Assembly (NCBI GenBank): GCA_030704615.1 | Contig: CM060731.1 | Span: forward strand, 30,318,001 to 30,382,000 | DNA: 64,000 nucleotides | Reading direction: 5' to 3' | DNA from: Takakia lepidozioides | Lineage: Eukaryota; Streptophyta; Takakiopsida; Takakiales; Takakiaceae | Shown here: positions 22,010 to 34,500 of the stretch, one piece after another | How positions within the stretch are numbered: the stretch's first letter is position 1 | How the letters are laid out: each line of letters starts with the position of its first letter | Program-made: the position numbers and the translations under genes | The notes under the pieces: model-generated | The model's database searches: none | Told to the model about the DNA's origin: nothing | Seen by the model: the letters and a program-made list of their open reading frames with translations, nothing else

Positions 22010-23145
22010 TAGCATCCCCCTACATTTCCAGCATTCAAATGCTTCACAAAGTTTGATTAAAAAAAAAAAATCTGGGATGGTTAGATCCATAGGTGGCGCC
22101 ACCTGATCATGTCGTCTACTGCAAGTTATTGAGGGATGGGGACTCTATACTTTTGTCGGCGTGGTTGGATACTGTATGAAATATGTCGATGAACCTTACT
22201 TTCGGTTTATGTATAAGGGCGTTACTGCTTAACACATGCAACAGGGTATGGATGAGTACATCAAATATGGAGCCTCTACATAAAAAAAAAATGTTTGTTT
22301 GTCACATCAGAATATTTTGGAACGTGCACAAAACACAAGATGTATAGACAAATTGCATCAATTCTTCCAGCTGTCCTTCCTCATATGTTGCAATCTGGAC
22401 AGTTTTATCCTGTAGTAGGATATGTGGTTCCTTTAAAAAACAATGGCATGGATTTCCATCGCTCGCAATCAATTTGGAAATCAAATGCAAAACTTGAGAT
22501 AATCGTGAAGTGTATTGGTGTTCTTCATGTGAAGCTTTAGAAGGTTTTCGAACGTGAAGAAGTTTCTGGCAATTGACCGATAGTATCCGTACGTCCCAAA
22601 TCTTGAAGCATTGAAATTGGGGATGATGTCTTGTAAAAAAAACGTGATATATCCACGATTTCAAGCTTCTGTGGTGAAACCATTGAATTTCAAATTGATT
22701 GCGAGCGATGGAAATCCAGGCCACTGTTTTTTAAAGGAACCACCCACCCTGCTGCAGGATAAAACTGTCCAATCACAACATATTACGAAAAAGGAGGAAG
22801 AGTTGTTGCAATTTGTCTATACATCTTGTGTTTTTGCCACATTTGTGCACACTCCAAAATATTTTGGTGTGACAAACAAACCCTATTTTTGATGCAAAGG
22901 CTCATATTTTAGAATTCATCCATACCCTGTTGCATCTGATCAGCAGTACCACCCTTATACACAAACCGAGAGTGAGGTTCATCGACATCTTTCATACAGT
23001 ATCCAACCATGCCAACAAAAGGAGTCCCCTATCCCTCAACAACTTGCAATGGACGACATGACCAGGTGGAGCCACTTATGGATCTAACCATCCCAAAAAA
23101 AATTTAATCAGTTGGTGAATCATTTGAATGCTGAAAGTGTATACC
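22010..23145. mobile_element. 1.1-kb foldback element in the right terminal repeat
   Basis: Sequence from about 22020 to 22490 returns as reverse complement at about 22670-23140. Shared blocks include AGCATTCAAATG, GGGATGGTTAGATCCAT, GGTTGGATACTGTATGAA, GCAACAGGGTATGGATGA and GATTTCCATCGCTCGCAATC. The centre of about 180 bp is unrelated to the arms. The element sits between the right terminal repeat (23140-23626) and the subterminal motifs near 21.97 kb, so it probably inserted into or grew out of that end. Confidence 0.82.
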
Positions 23146-23626
23146 TGATAAACCATCTAGATGTGCAGGTGCAAGAGAGTGCCATCTTTTTCTAAAGTGC
23201 ACAAACCCACCACACAACTATCATATATGAACTGTTCCATTTCCCTAAACAGTCTTGATCAATATATGTTTCTCCAACGTCGATCATAAACACTAGTTTG
23301 CAAAAATTTCGCTTTGGCTTCTTGCTTCCTATCTCTATTTTTGGTTTTAGACCTCTTTGGTTCGGAGCATTCTATTGATCTTTCCCTTCATTCTGAGCAG
23401 GTCCCTTCATCCTTGCAATGGCTTTTCAGAATCCCCATGTAGCGGACAGAACGTCGGTCTCCAGATCCGTGCAAAACATAGGGTCGTGGCGGTGGCGGTG
23501 TCGGTTATACCACGTGAGACTTCTGGAAGCCTAGTTACGGCAGTTGCTGACCGCCTTAATAAGTGCCCCAAGTTTCCCTTTCTGGGTCCCATAAGGACCA
23601 TCCACGAACAAATCTCCCGATAAACT
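23140..23626 (-). repeat. Right long terminal inverted repeat
   Basis: This is the reverse complement of the left arm at 9361-9835, about 80 percent identical. It includes CACGAACAAATCTC near the outer end and AAACAGTCTTGATC within. The inner edge is interrupted by the foldback element at 22010-23145. Confidence 0.88.
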
Positions 23627-24204
23627 GGGTCTAGTTTTGCACACCCTTCTTCTAGTTAGCCTTAATAAAGATTTTTTGTTCTGGGTCTTGATAAATCTTT
23701 TCTATTTTCTGGACCATTGTTGAATATTCACACCTCACACAAACCTGGGGCCTTATTCATATGAAGCACAACACGCTCTTTAAATTGCAATGTAGTTGTG
23801 ATGTATAACATGAAGCAATACACATGGACATCCATTGGATTTTTTCTACTTGGATGACAAACTAGGGCCAATGATGGTGGTATGATGGGTTTGGTCAGCG
23901 GTCTTAGTTTGGTTGCAAAAGTCTAGACAAGCTTTTAGAACATGTTCCAATTCCATCAGTTTGGAAGAAATTGTGAGACTTACATGACTTCTTCTTTCCT
24001 TTTCATGAGATGAAATTGTATCCTCATATTGCCACAAATGAGTACTTAATTGTTGACTCAAACCTCTTAAAGTAAGGTGCCTAATTCAATCTACTATCCG
24101 TTGTACGTGATTTCATGACTTCATGGATATGTTTTATTCTTGGGATCATTTGTTCAAAGACAGTGTCTTATTAACTATTCACTGATGAGCTTTGAGCCAT
24201 AGAC

Positions 24205-24475
24205 ATATATATATGTATGACGCCAGCCGTAGCCAACGTAACTAAGAGCCTCTTCCCCTTGGTGGCCGCAAATGTGGAAACTTGTGAAAGAATTTATAAA
24301 ATCTTGCGACACGTGTGCTAGAGCGAATATCACAAGAGGAAACTCACCCCCAAATGGACAGGTCACAAAACAAATTATACACACATGACAAAGTAGTTGT
24401 AGGAATTGAACCCCGAAGTATGCCCTATCGAGGGGTGAGCTCTAAGAGAATCAGCTGGCTAGCTGACCACTTTCA
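24205..24475 (-). mobile_element. tRNA-derived SINE sharing a LINE 3' end
   Basis: On the minus strand an A-box-like TAGCCAGCTGATT is followed by a B box GGTTCAATTCC (about 24405-24415). A body of about 130 bases follows, then a 3' end GGCTCTTAGTTACG TTGGCTACGGCTGG and a TA-rich microsatellite tail (about 24205-24217). The same 3' end, with a stem-loop, occurs in the RNase H LINE at the right edge of the window (62795-62860). This suggests that the LINE mobilises this SINE. Confidence 0.72.
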
Positions 24476-25685
24476 ATTTTCCTTTTATTGAGAGTAGGGA
24501 TGTGAGTGATGTGAAGAACCATGGTCATGTGACTATATTATATATACCATTGCCATCTCCTTTGTTCCATATGACATTGGTTTTTTTTTACTTGGGTATA
24601 CTTTTTTGGTCTATTAATATGTGTTTGTGTCATTCTTCGGGCTCGATTGTGGCAAAGAAGATGTGTCACTTGCAAGCTTGAAGTTGAACCCTAGACAGTA
24701 GCATGATGCATCTATTTATCGAAGTGCTTCTGAAATTGGGCAACCCTTGTATCTTGGAAAACACTTGTATCTTATTCCAACCAAGAGCCTCTGTCCCCCT
24801 CATCACTGAACAATGTTTTTCTTAATAGGGCCCTCAGTGCCATCATAAAGTTTCAAGGGGGGACATCATAAAGAAAGAGTATGTAGTATACTGTAAAGCT
24901 TCCAAAAGAACTCCTAACTATCACAACATGTCTTCCTAGGGGCGGATATCAGTGTTGTGCGGGTAGTGCCTTTTTACGGAACCCACCGGTACGGGCATAT
25001 TTTTGGAGGAGGTTGGGTAGCGTGGGCTCACGTGAGCACATGCGAATATTAAGGATATTCCCTAGATGCCTTTCAAATATTCTCCAACGAAACTAAAATT
25101 GAGAAACTAAAAACTTTGCGAAACTTTTGTTAACTGCTCACATAGGCCCTCACAGCATCACTTAAGAAACAAGTAACACCTATACACGATAAACATGTTA
25201 CCCTATAGGTGTGGGGTTTCCTCACGTTATGCTAACTAGATACCCTAGAAAACCCCAGAATAATAAAAATCGTGGTTTTCAATCCGGGCATCGGCAGTTT
25301 AAGCCCCATAAAAGTTATTTTCGCATTGAGAAAATAAATCTGAAGGTACTCATATGCACCATGCGTGGTAACATGTAATTCCTATGACCGTGGTTTGAAA
25401 ACATTCAACCCCTATGACCGTGGGTTGTGCTCACATGATACCAAACCCCTTTTTGGAGCCTAGTCCGGGTCCGGATCCGGATCCGGATCCGGGTTTTTGA
25501 AAATTGGAAAATCCGACTCCGGGTCTAGGTAGTTGCTGGGAAAAAATTGACGGGTTCATGGGGTTCACGGGTTCGGATCTTGGCCCTAATAAATTGATTA
25601 AATAAATTAGAAATATGAGATTAATTAGAGTCACATTTAGATAAACAAATGTAAGAGAAATGTCATTTTTTATTTTATTAAAAAC

Positions 25686-25720
<35 letters not shown>

Positions 25721-25913
25721 TTAAAACCTGGACCCTGACCTGCTATACTGGCCCACGGGTAGCATGTTTAACGGGGTCTGGACCTAACAGGCGGGTCCGG
25801 GTTTGGGCTCATTTCAGAAATGAACAGGAGGGTTCAGGTTTTTGGCGATACCACAGGTCCAGGTTTTGACCCGGGTAACCTGGACCCGGACAAGTTGGGT
25901 ACCCGGGGTCAAA
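24476..25913. other. No gene; simple repeats and GGTCCGGGT-rich tract
   Basis: I see no supported gene. From 25440 to 25913 the sequence is rich in GGGTCCGG/CCCGGACC motifs, including a GGATCC microsatellite at 25464-25493 and an AT microsatellite at 25689-25717. The tract looks like decayed transposon sequence into which the next element inserted. Confidence 0.55.
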
Positions 25914-25919
25914 CCCGGA

Positions 25920-26946
25920 TAGGGAATTCCAAAAAGGCCTTGATGTGAAATGCATCGCAATTCACTTGATCACCCCCTAAAAGTGCACAATTCAATTGAA
26001 TTGCAAGGGCAATTCAATTGAACTAACCCTAATTTGCAATTCAATTGAATTGTAATCTATAAATTTTAACTTATTTTTGTATATAATATATAATATATAT
26101 GTACATGTATATATTCAAATTATATTTATACACATATAAGAGTATAAGCTAAAAACACATGTTGCCCCTCTATTCTTGCTGGCCCTTTTTCTTGTGTCCT
26201 TGAGGAAATTGTGGAGTTGTGAAGCCACCCTCAGCCTCAGCGAGAAAGGGAGAGCCAGAGACGGAGACAGATCAGCAGCTTCCTGTGATTCACTGGCAAA
26301 AGAAACATGGTTGGCTTCTAAAAACACAGACAAAATCAAACATGACAATTGATGAAAGGCTTCCCCTACATCACCATGTAGTCCCCTAACACTAGTATCT
26401 GGCCCAGGACAAAGAAAACAAAAAATATGTTCATCTTGAGAATTATCAAAAATTTCGATACCCTTACAAAGGTATCATGTTGAAGTTGGGATGTGTGTTC
26501 CATATAAGTTTAATATATCAAACTCTTACACGTTGATACTCTTACATTGGTATCATGTTTGGTATATGTACATAGCCATATATTGGCACCAACATCCACA
26601 AAGAGAGACAATCCTGCTTTTACAAGCGCTTCGTGACTTCCTCTCCCTCTCTCTCCCTCTCTCGCTCTCCCTTAGGCTTATCTTGGGCTCAAGCCTTACC
26701 ACGGGCAAAGGATGGACGGACAACAAGAATAGATGGGCAACATGTATTTTTAGCTTATACCTGTGTATGTATATATGTATAATTTAAATATATACATATA
26801 TATATAATATACAGAAATAAGTTAAAAAATTATAGATTACAATTCAATTGAATTGTAGTCAGCAATTCAATTGAATTGCGCACTTTTAGGGGGTGATCAA
26901 GTGAATTGCGATGCATTTCACATCGAGGCCTTTTTGGAATTCCCTA
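25920..26946. mobile_element. 1-kb inverted-repeat element with CCCGGA target duplications
   Basis: Terminal arms begin TAGGGAATTCCAAAAAGGCC and continue for at least 230-280 bp on each side, about 85 percent alike. They include TGCATCGCAATTCACTTGAT and GATCACCCCCTAAAAGTGC. Arms repeat the perfect palindrome CAATTCAATTGAATTG several times. CCCGGA flanks both ends (25914-25919 and 26947-26952), consistent with a short target duplication. There is no coding capacity. Superfamily unassigned. Confidence 0.8.
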
Positions 26947-26952
26947 CCCGGA

Positions 26953-28546
26953 CCCGCACAGCACCGGTGGGCATGCTCACCACATCACCAACATTCATCC
27001 AATATAAATGTCCATGCATCAATCCCTGATTACTCCAATATACTATAATAAAGTGTGTTTATTGTAATGTTTTAACGTTTTAACTGTGACAGCAGGTGAT
27101 GGAAACCGGGCTGTCCAGTCACAATGGCTTCCCGCGGCAGCTTGTGAGATTGATGGCTCTTCTGTTTGGCGTGTTGCCTAGGATTCGACTCCGTGAGTTT
27201 GGGATCTGACAAACACTCGCAGATCGGACCAGATTGCATCCCAATATTTCAATCTTGTTCTGGTGAGAATACTCACTTGATTTGTTAGATGCTTGCGATT
27301 TACGATTCGATTGGTTTGCATCCAGTCCTGCGTTTTGGAATTCGAGTTTTCTGCATTTTCGCTTTGCTTGGGATCGTCGATTTTGCATGTGTTGCCCAAG
27401 CGTTTGGTCGGTAAGTGCCCTCGCTGGCGCATGACACTCGACTATTGAACGCGGGAACCTGGAGAGACCGCTTTGTCTTGTAACTGGTTTGAAATCGGTC
27501 GTTTGAGAGAGCTGGATTAGCTGGAAGAATCGCATTGGATTATGCCTTTCTCTTACCAATGCATCATCTTCTGATAAGCTTGGAATGGTACGTCGTTGCA
27601 CGAATTACGACTCAGTCAGTAGTTTTTTCGTTTCACAATGATTTTCCTGATGGTGCCGATGGTCATCTGATTTCCATTGCATTTTGCATATATGACTAGG
27701 GTGAGGAGGGGTGAGGAGGAAAGGACTCACACCGCAAAAGGGACCGAAATTGTAAATGTGTGCAATTTGTATATGTTGGAGGCGCAAACAATGGCTCACG
27801 AGCAGAAAATCCTGACCGGGTTCTTGGAACGTCCCGATCTTCGACAGTGGTGAAATCCCAATCAATGGGGCTGTTCAGACTGAACTTGATGCTTTAAGAG
27901 AGCACAGGATTGGAAGATACTGCAAAGTGATGTCATACAAGACCAGTGGCTTGCAGTAAGGCTCAGACCATAGGAGTTATGTAGCCGAATAAAGTCGGTA
28001 TTATTCCTGCCATTGTAAGAGCAACTTCGTTGTACGAGCCACTTGCAGTCATCCAAAAAAAGGTGCTAATGGCTGGAGGCTGTCACAACTGAGCAGCTGG
28101 ACAAGAGGGGACATAGAGAGAGGTCTTGCCTCTGGCATCAATTTGGTTTATGGAAACAGCATGGTAAGGCAGGTCGAAAATGAGGTCACCAAATGGAGGA
28201 AGGCTACTGTGTAGTCATCGTGGGTTCGTGGTCTGTTCGTGGTCTGTTAACAGATGCAAGCTTGCATGGTTGGCTTCCAATCACCTCTTATCAGTCTTCT
28301 AATTCCAGGTTTAGGTGGGGTTTCTGAGAACTGGGAATATTACTTCACTTTTACTGAAGGATACGGCATGGAAGAGAAAGGAGGGAAGAGGCCTGGGTGT
28401 AGCAGGGGTCATGACAATGGGGGTTCTTGATATCTGTTCATCTTCAAATGTAACTGTGACCTTTAAACATTGTTGTTGTGTGATGTGCGTAGGAATGAGC
28501 TGCTTAAACATTTTCAAGTGGGACTCTATGGCAGGGCTTTAATCAA
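26953..28546. other. Upstream region of the CAX gene, no gene recognised
   Basis: Open frames of 60-160 codons on the minus strand (for example 27119-27601) show no domain. The region probably contains the promoter and 5' untranslated exons of the exchanger gene that starts at 28547, but I cannot place a transcription start. Confidence 0.45.
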
Positions 28547-31500
28547 ATGGGCGAAGCGGGGAAGTCTTCAGTCGAAAGTCATTGTGAACCAAGTGGACAT
28601 TTTCACGGTGATGATTTGATAGACAATATTGAGGTACGGTTGCCTCACTCTTGTCATCTTCCAGTCGCTACGTGCCAGCTTTCACAGTGTGGTTGCTTTG
28701 TGAGCAGAATCTGAGTGAAAACCAGATGCTCCAGCACTTCAGATTGCTTTCCCATGAACCTTAATCTCCTTCTATGTCCAAGACTTGTGCTAGTTCAACA
28801 TAAGCAGCAGTGCCAGTAAAACTAAATTTTCACATGGCAAGTCTCCTAAGTCAACATCACATGGTGACAATGCACGGGCAGACAATGCTTGCTGGTTCAA
28901 GGCGGTTGCGTAATGTAGTAAGACTGCGCTGGCAATTATGGCTTTCCTGTAGAGGTTTCCTTTTTCTCTGACTTGCTGGTCATGGCTTGAATGGCTGCAG
29001 GTGCCTGGGACTGCCCCATCGAATCCACTGGACTGCGGAAGCTCATTCAGAAACCAGGTTCTTTTAAGATCACCAGCTATTGTGTCTTGCCTCAAGCTTT
29101 CCAGGTTCAGTAGTATTTGCTTTGCTGATTTTTGGAACAGGTGCTTTGTTTGGTTTCCAATTTGGTTTTCTAGATTTTGCATACAAACCTGGCATTTTGG
29201 GTTGAGATGAAGTGTGGGCTTGACTCTGGACCGAGACACCTGTGCTTATCCATAACATACGTGTTGTTAATGTGAGCAGCTGATTGCACTAGTGCATGGA
29301 GGCTACACCTCAGAAGTGGCAGAGAAGCGGCTGCTGGTAGCAAGCCCAACATCATGTAGATTTAGTAGTTGTACAAAGGATAATCATCTCAATGGAGCAG
29401 TGGAGCATATGTGTGAAAACAAAGTCAGGTCTGAAAGGAGGGTGTGTAACAAGCCGAAGTACATTATACAAGGTCTGCATCATGTGGTCTTTGGGACCAG
29501 GATGAACTGTTTGCTCCTTTGTATCCCCCTGGCAATGATCGCTATCCACGTAAATTTTGGGCATGTAAGCTTCTCCTTAATTTTTAAACCCTTTTCCTTT
29601 ACATTCCGTTTTTGTACTAATAATATTCTGTAGAAAGCATAATGTAAGAGGTTGAACAGTCCAGAAGTTATGATGGGTCAAAATGTGGGAAAGGACATTC
29701 TGGAGGGTGCAGAGGCCCGGGTCACTCCTTTAGAGGAGTGGCTTTACACTGCTAAATGTCATTGACATAGGTACGGATTTCTTCTGGCACAAGGTGGGCA
29801 GTTGAGAAAGTGGCATTGTCCTCCTCCAAAAGCCAGTGACTTAGTTTGCCAAGGCAGTTTGGAATTGGCATGAGGGCTGTCAAACTTTGACCTAGGTTGT
29901 TGGTATTTGCTCAGTTATCTTCCACAGAGCTTCAGAGGCAATTCCTGCTCAAAGGGTGACTTGTTTCATCCTGGTACCGACATAATGATATGCTGTTTGA
30001 CTGCAGGGGTGGGCTTTTCTCTTGAGTTTATTAGGCATGATTCCACTAGCTGAGCGGCTTGGCTTTGTTACCGAGTAAGTGTGCACTTTCTTATGATGCT
30101 GTAAGGTTCTTGTACAATGGCAAAGAGTGAACTTTTTCAGCAACTAATATTCTGCGGTGAACAACTGTTGATGGGATTGTGACTGGCATTTCGCTTTTGA
30201 ATAGGCCAAAGTCTCAAGCCTTTTTTATATCAATATCTTTGTTTAATCAAATTGAGACAACTTCTGGCTTCTATTCAAGATTTGGACCTTGGCAAAGATG
30301 CAAAAACCACAATATTTGCTACATTGTATTTTTTCATCTCTGACACAGCATCACTGTTTTGCAGGCAGCTTTCTTACTACACAGGCGCCACAGGTACACC
30401 TCACTGCCTTTTCTTTTGGACAAGTGCACTCTGTTGCTGTGCTTTTTTTTTGTGTGTTGCTTTCTAGGGGTGACCCAGACTCCAGGTTGTGTGTGGCCCA
30501 TGTGGACGGATTCCACACCCATGAGCTGCTTCAGTAGTGTAGGGGGCGAGTCTTGAGTGAAGGGTGAGCAGTCCCCTTTAAAATAATTTTCTTTTGATGA
30601 CCTCCTCCTGCAATTTTGTTCGCTTGTATTTTCCAGTAGCCTTTGGTAGGGGAAGGAGACAGATGTTTGTATGTGCTTCTCTCACATGAGCGGTGTTCAA
30701 CTGTTGCTGGCAGTGGGTGGGCTTTTGAATGCAACATTTGGCAATGCAACGGAGATGATCATCTGCATTTTTGCGCTGCGCAATAACATGATTCGGGTGG
30801 TACAATTGTCACTTCTGGGCTCCATTCTGTCCAATATGCTCCTGGTTCTAGGTTGCACATTTTTTTTTGGAGGTCTCGCAGACCGCAAGAAAGATCAAAA
30901 GTTCAATAAGGTGTGGCAGCTTTACATTACATGGCAGGCACATGTGTCTATTTGATATGGAGTGTTGATTTGCTTAGGGCTCCCTTCCTTTCAAAGGTTG
31001 TCTGTCTGTCTCTCTTGCTCTCAGGCTATGGCAAGCAACGTCTTATGAGTAATCTGTCAGGCTCCAAGGCAAGTGTGTGTGAGAGAGAGAGAATCCCTGT
31101 CTCTCTCTCTTGGATCAATTGCATGTTTCAAGACAAGTCTCACTACCGGCGCCAGCCCCTGACAAAGGTAGTTCTGTCCCTTTGTCGCTCAAACTGGGCG
31201 CAGGGTCAATGGCCACAAGGCTATGGCAAACAACATCTTATGAGTACATTCCCTCTGTCATTTGCCTGGGAGTCTGAGAGTTCTGCCCAAACCAGGCGCA
31301 GGGTCTATGGTCACAAGGCTACGGCAAACAATGTCTTCTCATATTTGTTGGTTTCACAAGGAGCAGCTTCATTATTGTTGATCATGACTGTAGGAGGCAT
31401 ATATCGAATAGGCTCTGGAAGAATAGATATATGTGGTATTGTTGTTGCCACGATGCTCAATGACCAGTTTCTCAATGGCAACTAGAAGCATTTTGTCAGG

Positions 31501-34500
31501 TGTCAAGAAAGTCAAGAATGTTTCTCTTATCATCCCCAATGGGGATTCCAGAGCAATGGCAACTCTGTGTTACTGAGCTCAGCATTCTACTCTCTTTGTC
31601 AGTAAAATATTCTAGGTTGTCCTGCTGGCACAGGCACGCCAGTTAGCCTTTGGCAGGATATGAGGTTTGATGTACTTTTGTGTGTGTGTGAGGCAGAAAG
31701 CCGCCCAGGTCAGCTCCAGCTTGCTGTTGATGGCTGTTATGGGTCTCCTCTTTCCTGCTGCCCTACATGCGACTCGTACAGAGATGCATTTTGGAAAGTC
31801 TGAGCTTATGTTGTCAAGATTCAGCAGTTGCATCATGTTGGTGGCTTATGCTTCTTACCTCTATTTCCAGCTCAAGAGTCACAAAGAGCTCTACAATGGA
31901 TCAGAAGAGGTGAAGCCCAGTCTCTATTTTCTCTATGTTTACACCAGCAATGTGTCCTTATTGGCAGCAGTTCAACGTTTACAACCAATTTGCAGGCTGA
32001 TTGATAAAGGTTGAAGCTTTATTTTACAGACTGTGTCAAGACACAGTGGGCCCTGACAAATTCCCAACCATGAAGGGACTCCCCAGCGATTTTTATAACA
32101 CTCTGATATCTAACATGGTTCGATTTTTTCCCATGAATGAGAATGCACTGGCTTAGTTTCTAATTGAAGGTTCAGATTGAGGAACCAATGTGTGGTCCCT
32201 GCCCTTGCTTAGGGACCTATGAAGTATCAGCATGTTTGGCTGCGCCTCCATGGTGATCCCTGGGGCCAGCCAGGGATCTCATTCATTTTGGCAAAATCCT
32301 GAACTATGGGATTGACAGTTGTGAACAAGATAGCTCTTTTGTCAACTGGACATCCATTGGTTAGCCTTGTTGTTAAGTTGGGGTACCTTCTGTCAGTGCC
32401 TGGCCTTGCAAGTCAAAGCCACCGTATGCCAAAATGTCTTAAAACTTGGGGGTAAAACAGCGTGTGAGGAGTGAGCAGCAGGCTACAACCCAGCTTAGAG
32501 GGGTCTATATTTCACTGAATAGTGCTGATTTATGCATTTCCCATGATGTTTCTTCAACGACCTAGATGGTTCTTCTGTGTCTAGAAAGATGCAGCTGGAA
32601 TGTGGATCTACGTTATACCTCTGCTGCATTCCGGAAAGCTTGTAGGTTATGCACCTGGATGTTATGATCCTCTTGATGTAGTATTTTGATTGTTTGCCAG
32701 AAGCTGGTACTGAAGAAATGAAATGAAATGAAATGGTGCTTTATAACGTCCGCGGAAAGCTCATAGAGCTTATGGGACAAAATGGAAGGAAGAACATGAG
32801 AGAAAATAGGAAAACCAGAGTCAGAGAAAAGAACTATTGTTCGAGTGATTGTCTAAGGGTGAATGCCTCGTGCAGGTAGGCTGCCAAACATTTCTGATCC
32901 TCATAGTGGAAGACTTCAGTGAGAGATTGGGTTCCACGGAATAGACAATGGAATCTCCCACGGATCTCATAGTATAGGGGGCAATAGAAGAAGTGTTCTT
33001 CAGTTTCAATTTCCTGGCTGCGCCCTGTGCAAGCAGGACATAGGCGGTCCTCCCGCTGCAGGTTTTCCCATCTGCCAGTCTCTATCCGTAGGTTGTGGGA
33101 GCCCACCCTGAACCGCCCCAAAGCCCTCAGGAGAGAAGGAGATAAAGAGGCCGAAAGGTAATTGGGCCGCAAGATTCTATCATCCCGGAGAACCAAGAAT
33201 GTTTCTTGATAGAAATGGAGCTTTGTTGCGAGGTTGGGTAACTTCCAAGTTCTCCTGACATGTAACTCCATGAGCTCCTTTCTAATGAGTTGGTTGCGGT
33301 CATGCCTGGATGTGATTTCCACCTCTTCTGGGTTCACTGGCAAAAGTGAAGCTATAGAGAGTCCATGGCGTTCAAAAAAGGTATCCACACAGGCATACCA
33401 GGATTGTTTGAAGCCTGCATTTTTGAGTCTCATAGATGTTGTGAGGGCCCTGGCCACAAGCCCCTTGGGGGGAAGGCCTTGTAACCTATGCAGGAAAATT
33501 GTAAGCCGGAAGAGGGCCTCAGTTTGGAGTTCTGCATTCAATATGTGCGATGAAGAGAAAGGTGCTCTTACAGAGTTGAAGGATCTGGTAATGAGCTGTT
33601 TTAAGAATGTACGGATGAGGCGCCATAGACCCCTCTCCCAGTTTGGGCGGAAAGAGGGAACAGACCTTACCTTTGTGAGGGGCTCACTCCAGTAGTGGGA
33701 CTTACCTTGGTATAAAGAATAGGTTCGGGCTTTCCAGATTTCCCTTAGAAAGCCTTCCACACAAGTATTAATCTGCTGTGTGAGCTGCCCAGCAATTAGA
33801 ACCCAACAGGGCCAGGACCTCAGGCTCAGCCTCAGATTTTGAAAGTTGGTGAACAGAGGTGCAGGGACTATGTTCTTGATGGTCCTGAAGAGGGTTGCTC
33901 TCTGATGAGAATACCCCGGATATTGTATCAGAAAATGGTTGCCTTCATCTCAATGATGTTCTTCTGCTGTAGACTGTTGCCCACCCAGGCTTTTAAGTCT
34001 CCCAACAAGACCACGTGGTTTTTGGCGAGGAACTTAGCACAATCAATCTTGACTTCCTTACGGCTATATCAGCGTCCACACTAAGGGCTCCATCTGTAGG
34101 CATGTAGACATCCCACAAAGAGGCCCTCACCCTCACCCTCACACTGCCCTTTGGTTTCAGTCTCAGCCAAATACTGCAGCTGTTTTAAGATTGGACTCCT
34201 ACAAGCAGGTGGGAGACTCAAAATAGAAGATCCATTTCAAGGACAAATATTGTTTGACTGTTTCCAACAACTCCAGTATTTACGGGCTGTTTTACTTGGG
34301 TGTGCAGGATGCTGGGGAGAGTGATGTGGGCTCAGAGTCAGAAGAATGTCTGTTAGGTTTTTGGAACTCCGTCTTCTGGCTCACCGTTTTGACCGTTTTT
34401 ATATCTGCCCTCTCCCAATGTGTTGTTGATGCTATAGGGGTAAGTCAGCAAATCAACCCGCTCTGGACAAATGCAATGATAGTGGGATGGCTAAAAACAT

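Larger units (their letters stand above)
9320..23670. mobile_element. Large Mutator-like element carrying transposase and ParB-methyltransferase-like gene
   Basis: Inverted arms at 9361-9835 and 23140-23626 match at about 80 percent over about 480 bp, with weaker similarity continuing outward for about 40 bp. Inside both arms are GTGAGC-type motifs (about 9855-9890 and, reversed, 21965-22000). There are also GGATGAATG/GGATGGATGTTGGATGA tracts (about 10075-10120 and, reversed, 21690-21800). Between them lie a SWIM-type transposase on the minus strand and a ParB/methyltransferase-like gene on the plus strand, diverging from a hairpin-rich spacer. Long terminal inverted repeats plus a SWIM transposase are the hallmark of Mutator-like elements. 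I could not find a 9-bp target duplication, so the exact ends are uncertain. Both genes are broken. The alternative is two unrelated copies of one terminal repeat in opposite orientation; the mirrored subterminal motifs argue against that. Confidence 0.68.

Noticed and set aside
22302-22892. Related open frames on both strands in the foldback
   Set aside because: They are the two arms of a palindromic element read in opposite directions, not a gene pair.
27119-27601. 160-codon minus-strand open frame upstream of CAX
   Set aside because: No domain, biased composition and a position in a likely promoter or 5' untranslated region.
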